DNA from: Bacteroidales bacterium
GTDB taxonomy: Bacteria > Bacteroidota > Bacteroidia > Bacteroidales > UBA1402
Assembly (NCBI GenBank): GCA_012511135.1
Contig: JAAZGQ010000376.1
Coordinates: 1-6,884 of the forward strand
Reading direction: 5' to 3'
Length of the DNA: 6,884 nucleotides
Made by a program: the position numbers and the translations under genes. Shown in pieces: positions 4,138 through 6,884 of the stretch. Each line of letters opens with the position of its first letter. Within the stretch, counting starts at the first letter, position 1. The notes beneath the pieces were generated by a model. The model saw nothing but the letters and a program-made list of their open reading frames with translations, was not told where the DNA came from and did not search any database.

Positions 4138-6884
4138 ATTGGATGATTTTAGCAGTTTAACGACTTTATGAATTTCTCCGTAATGGAGATCTTCGATCTT
4201 TAAAAGATAGAGTTGATCGGGGAGTTGTTCCGGAAAAAGTATTTGGAGTTGATTGTAGCCCTGATTTACTGTGTGTTTTTCTCTATAAACCTCTGTTCCA
4301 TTGAGTTGGTGTAAACTAATGTTCAGTTGTTGGTCCTGAGATAAATAACAGTTAATATTGATTTGATCTTGAAATTGTTTAGGATAGACTTCAAGTTGTT
4401 GCTTGTTTGTTTCGCTGCTCAAGGCTGTGTTGTTGTCTCCCTGCACCAGGATGCCGATTCTTCTTTGTATGCTGCTGTTATCTTCGTCACTGACTTCGAA
4501 GTCCAGATAGCTGATACCTTCAAAATCATTGTCAGGAATTACAATCGCCTGGCCGGCATCAAAATCAAGTTGCAGGTTTTCTGCTTTAATCAGGCTATAG
4601 ACAGGATTTTGATCGTAGGCCAATGCAAAAGGGGTCAAGTCTATGCTGTCTGTAGTGTTTTTGGAAAGGTGGAATCGGGGGACAGACATCCATTCCAAGT
4701 AATCTTCCAAAGCGGTATAGCCATCCCTGTCAGGGTCGGCATTGCTGTCAGAGAAATCTCCAACTGCAGAGTTTGGGTTGCTGCCGTGCAGGGTTTCCCA
4801 CCAGTCGGGCAAACCATCCAGATCGGAGTCGAAATCTGCCGGACGTTGTATTTCGGGATAGTCTTCGTAGCCTCCGGCTTTGTCCTGATGATCAATAATA
4901 CCGCCTTTTTGGCTTAAACTTCCGGTATAAGTATAACTTCCGTTAAGCGTTTCGTTGATAATACGCTGGTCGTGTTCATCAAAAAGAGGCATGGTGCAGC
5001 CCACGTCGGAGAGTACAGATTTATAGGCATCTCTGGCCGATTCGATCCGGGCATGGGAAGGAAAGAAGGCTTCATCAACGAACACCTGCCAGTCCACTAC
5101 CTGATCACCGGAAGTAACGTAAGTGCGTGAGCAAGTGTTGTCACTTCCGTCACAGGCAAGGCTGCCGTCTTTGTTTTCGACTACGTTGCCTGCGTAGTAA
5201 TAACTTTGTGAACCTTTGCCGGTACCTTCGAGCTGAGCTTTAAGAATGGTGTTTTGTGAAGTGGCAGCTCCTTTTTTGTAATAATTGTTGACAAAGTTTA
5301 CCTGATGAGCTCCTCCGTCGGTGGCTCTTGATCCCCAGTTGTATACGACGTTATTGAAAATATCCAGTCTGCCGGCGTAATAGCCTGCTGCATCGAGCCC
5401 TCCGCCCAGGCTCCAGTTGCGGCCGTTGCAATGAGCCAGCAGGTTGTGGTGGAAAGAACCCACGTCTCCGCCAATAGTGGCGGCATATCCATGTGCAGTG
5501 CCCTCGGGATAATTATCGTGTCCTGCAATATTCAACGCTTCTGAAATCAAGGTTCTTTGCAAGGTCATGTTCTTTGCATTGCGCGAACTGAAAGCTTCGT
5601 CTATGGTCCAGCTTATGGAACAGTGATCCATGATGCTGTATTCTGCTCCTGCCATCCCCATACCGTCGTATGAAGTACCGGCTCCAAGGCGAACTCTGAG
5701 AAAACGACAGATGCTTTCGTCTCCTACACCAAAGGGAGCAGAACGTATGCAAATACCTTTGCCCGGAGCTGTTTGCCCGGCAATGGTCATGTTGGATTGA
5801 CTTTGAGTTAAACGTGATTCCAATTGAATGATACCCGATACATTAAACAAGATGGTTCTGGGCCCGATGTCGTTGGTGACGGCTTCGCGGAAACTGCCGG
5901 GTCCGTCGTCGTTGAGGTTGGTTACATATACTACTTTGCCTCCCCGTCCACCTATGGCATGTCGACCGTAACCTTCTGCGCCCCGGAAAGCCAGCTGGCG
6001 TGGGCGAAAACTCCATACCTGTCCCTGGGTAAGGTTGCCGGCTTCATCCTCCTGGTTTACTTTCCAATAATAAACATTCATGCTGTAGAGATTCTCAACC
6101 CGATAAGTACTGTCTTGACTTGAGAGTTCGGCCAGTTTGCAGGATGAATCGGCAGCTGCTACGGCCGAGGAATCGGTACTGTAAAAAAGAATGCTCTTTT
6201 CGGAATTTTCTGCAGGCTTCCACATGAGATCCAGGAAACCACTGTCGGTATCGGTATGCATGTCTTTATCCAAAGGGTAGGGTTCAGTGGCCTGTTTGGC
6301 CGTTTGAGGTGTATTAAGTTCAAAGCCGTTGATGGTTACACTGATTTCTACCTCTTTAAGTGCGGTCGTATCTGAAACTTTTTTTTCATCGGAACTAAAG
6401 TCTTTATCCGATTCAAACAGAAAGACAACTTCCTGACCTTCGTACTCTACTTCAAACTTGGTATAGAGAGTGGTAGCGTGGGCATTGACCTCAACCCGGT
6501 TCGAGCGAAGAATGTTTTCGTGCACCAGTTTGCCGTTGAGATAGACATTGAAGGGACAAAAAACGTTGTTGTCGGGATTGCTCCAGGTATTATGATAGCT
6601 TTGCAAGCTGTGTTGTCCGGCAGCCAGTCCGCGAATGCGCAGTTCCAGATCCCCTCCTCCGCTGAAGGAATTGCTAACACCATCGTTGGCCAATCTGGCG
6701 TAATACGGACTTTGGACATGCAACTTGGACCAGCCGGTTTTAAGCATGGAACCTTCGGGGTGGATGGCGGTGAGCACAAATTCTACTCCGGACAGAGAGA
6801 GGGAATCTTTGCTCTGAGTGGCTACAACCCAGGGAGTATAGTCCGGTTCGTTCACTTCGGACTCAGAGCGGCCCGATATATTCA
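4135..6884 (-). CDS. PL1-type pectate lyase-like protein with T9SS sorting domain (gene A, 5' end outside window)
   Basis: Probable secreted polysaccharide lyase of the right-handed beta-helix PL1 type, expected to cleave pectate or a related uronate polymer by beta-elimination outside the cell. Residues are numbered from the GTG codon at 6855. That codon is not the true start: the frame stays open to the window edge, and the nine upstream residues (NISGRSESE) match the region before EVNEPGYTPW in gene B, so the signal peptide lies outside. Domains: N-terminal beta-rich domain (about 1-185); fibronectin-III-like domain (about 190-285, YYWKVN at 262-267); beta-helix from LAF at 288-290, with GQTAPGKG, DHCSISW (D410, H411), FHHN (H469, H470) and R479; cysteine pair C568/C575; Asp-rich calcium-type stretch 674-724; Ig-like beta domain about 725-806; T9SS type A sorting domain about 818-906. 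Its TAA stop overlaps the ATG of gene B. The fold is near certain, the substrate is inferred. Confidence 0.9.
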   Translation of the reverse strand, partial: NISGRSESEVNEPDYTPWVVATQSKDSLSLSGVEFVLTAIHPEGSMLKTGWSKLHVQSPYYARLANDGVSNSFSGGGDLELRIRGLAAGQHSLQSYHNTWSNPDNNVFCPFNVYLNGKLVHENILRSNRVEVNAHATTLYTKFEVEYEGQEVVFLFESDKDFSSDEKKVSDTTALKEVEISVTINGFELNTPQTAKQATEPYPLDKDMHTDTDSGFLDLMWKPAENSEKSILFYSTDSSAVAAADSSCKLAELSSQDSTYRVENLYSMNVYYWKVNQEDEAGNLTQGQVWSFRPRQLAFRGAEGYGRHAIGGRGGKVVYVTNLNDDGPGSFREAVTNDIGPRTILFNVSGIIQLESRLTQSQSNMTIAGQTAPGKGICIRSAPFGVGDESICRFLRVRLGAGTSYDGMGMAGAEYSIMDHCSISWTIDEAFSSRNAKNMTLQRTLISEALNIAGHDNYPEGTAHGYAATIGGDVGSFHHNLLAHCNGRNWSLGGGLDAAGYYAGRLDIFNNVVYNWGSRATDGGAHQVNFVNNYYKKGAATSQNTILKAQLEGTGKGSQSYYYAGNVVENKDGSLACDGSDNTCSRTYVTSGDQVVDWQVFVDEAFFPSHARIESARDAYKSVLSDVGCTMPLFDEHDQRIINETLNGSYTYTGSLSQKGGIIDHQDKAGGYEDYPEIQRPADFDSDLDGLPDWWETLHGSNPNSAVGDFSDSNADPDRDGYTALEDYLEWMSVPRFHLSKNTTDSIDLTPFALAYDQNPVYSLIKAENLQLDFDAGQAIVIPDNDFEGISYLDFEVSDEDNSSIQRRIGILVQGDNNTALSSETNKQQLEVYPKQFQDQININCYLSQDQQLNISLHQLNGTEVYREKHTVNQGYNQLQILFPEQLPDQLYLLKIEDLHYGEIHKVVKLLKSSN
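4138..4404 (-). other. T9SS type A C-terminal sorting domain of gene A
   Basis: The last roughly 90 residues of gene A have the usual pattern of this domain: a variant of the YPNPF motif (VYPKQF), alternating strands (INISLHQLNGTEV-like), then LYLLKI and a basic end, HKVVKLLK. In the Bacteroidota this domain directs export across the outer membrane by the type IX system, with cleavage and often attachment to the cell surface. The family assignment rests on the pattern alone. Gene B has no equivalent, and the end of gene C is not visible. Confidence 0.85.
5885..5920. repeat. 36-base exact direct repeat, copy in gene A
   Basis: Partner of 3096-3131, in the same orientation and 2789 bases away. 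A second exact match of 25 bases lies at 2613-2637 and 5402-5426 over the GRNWSLGG-coding region. Both pairs sit at matching positions in the two paralogues. Confidence 0.85.

Noticed and set aside
4363..4917. Plus-strand open frame of 184 codons
   Set aside because: It lies wholly antisense to the conserved C-terminal part of gene A (calcium-type stretch, Ig-like domain and T9SS tail), has no recognisable domain and is best explained as a shadow.
1..6884. RNA genes, CRISPR arrays, insertion sequences or attachment sites
   Set aside because: Apart from the 20-base gap, all of the window is protein-coding in three aligned paralogues. The only repeats come from the gene duplication.

Overview
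The window holds almost nothing but three tandem, same-strand (minus) paralogous genes for large multidomain pectate-lyase-like (PL1-type, right-handed beta-helix) proteins. The organism is most likely a member of the Bacteroidota. The upstream gene ends in a type IX secretion system (T9SS) type A sorting domain, the beta-helix sequence is of the type seen in Bacteroidota polysaccharide-degrading enzymes, and the start codons lack a clear Shine-Dalgarno sequence, as is usual in that phylum.

Layout in the direction of transcription, from high to low coordinates: gene A (6884 to 4135) is cut at its 5' end by the window edge and carries the T9SS tail. Gene B (4135 to 1595) is complete, has a putative lipoprotein signal and has no T9SS tail. 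Gene C (1574 to 1) has a visible start and signal peptide but is cut at its 3' end inside the catalytic domain. A and B overlap by one base (TAATG) and B and C are 20 bases apart, so the three are almost certainly cotranscribed. No promoter or terminator is visible; the only non-coding DNA is the 20-base gap.

All three share the same order: signal peptide (not visible for A), an N-terminal beta-rich domain of about 180 residues that I cannot assign, a fibronectin-III-like domain ending near a YYWRVD motif, and the PL1-type beta-helix. A and B also show an Asp-rich calcium-binding-type stretch followed by a C-terminal Ig-like beta domain. By eye, the catalytic domains of A and B match at roughly four residues in five, against much looser similarity in the N-terminal domains.

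The likely role is breakdown of pectin or a related uronic-acid polysaccharide by sibling lyases sent to different places: A exported or surface-attached by T9SS, B lipid-anchored, C with a Sec signal and unknown tail. The substrate is an inference, because the RxPxxR arginine motif of classical PL1 enzymes is altered in all three. No SusC/SusD pair, regulator, RNA gene, mobile element or CRISPR array is present. I see no wholly new system; the points of interest are the triplication, the divergent active-site motif and the differing sorting signals.
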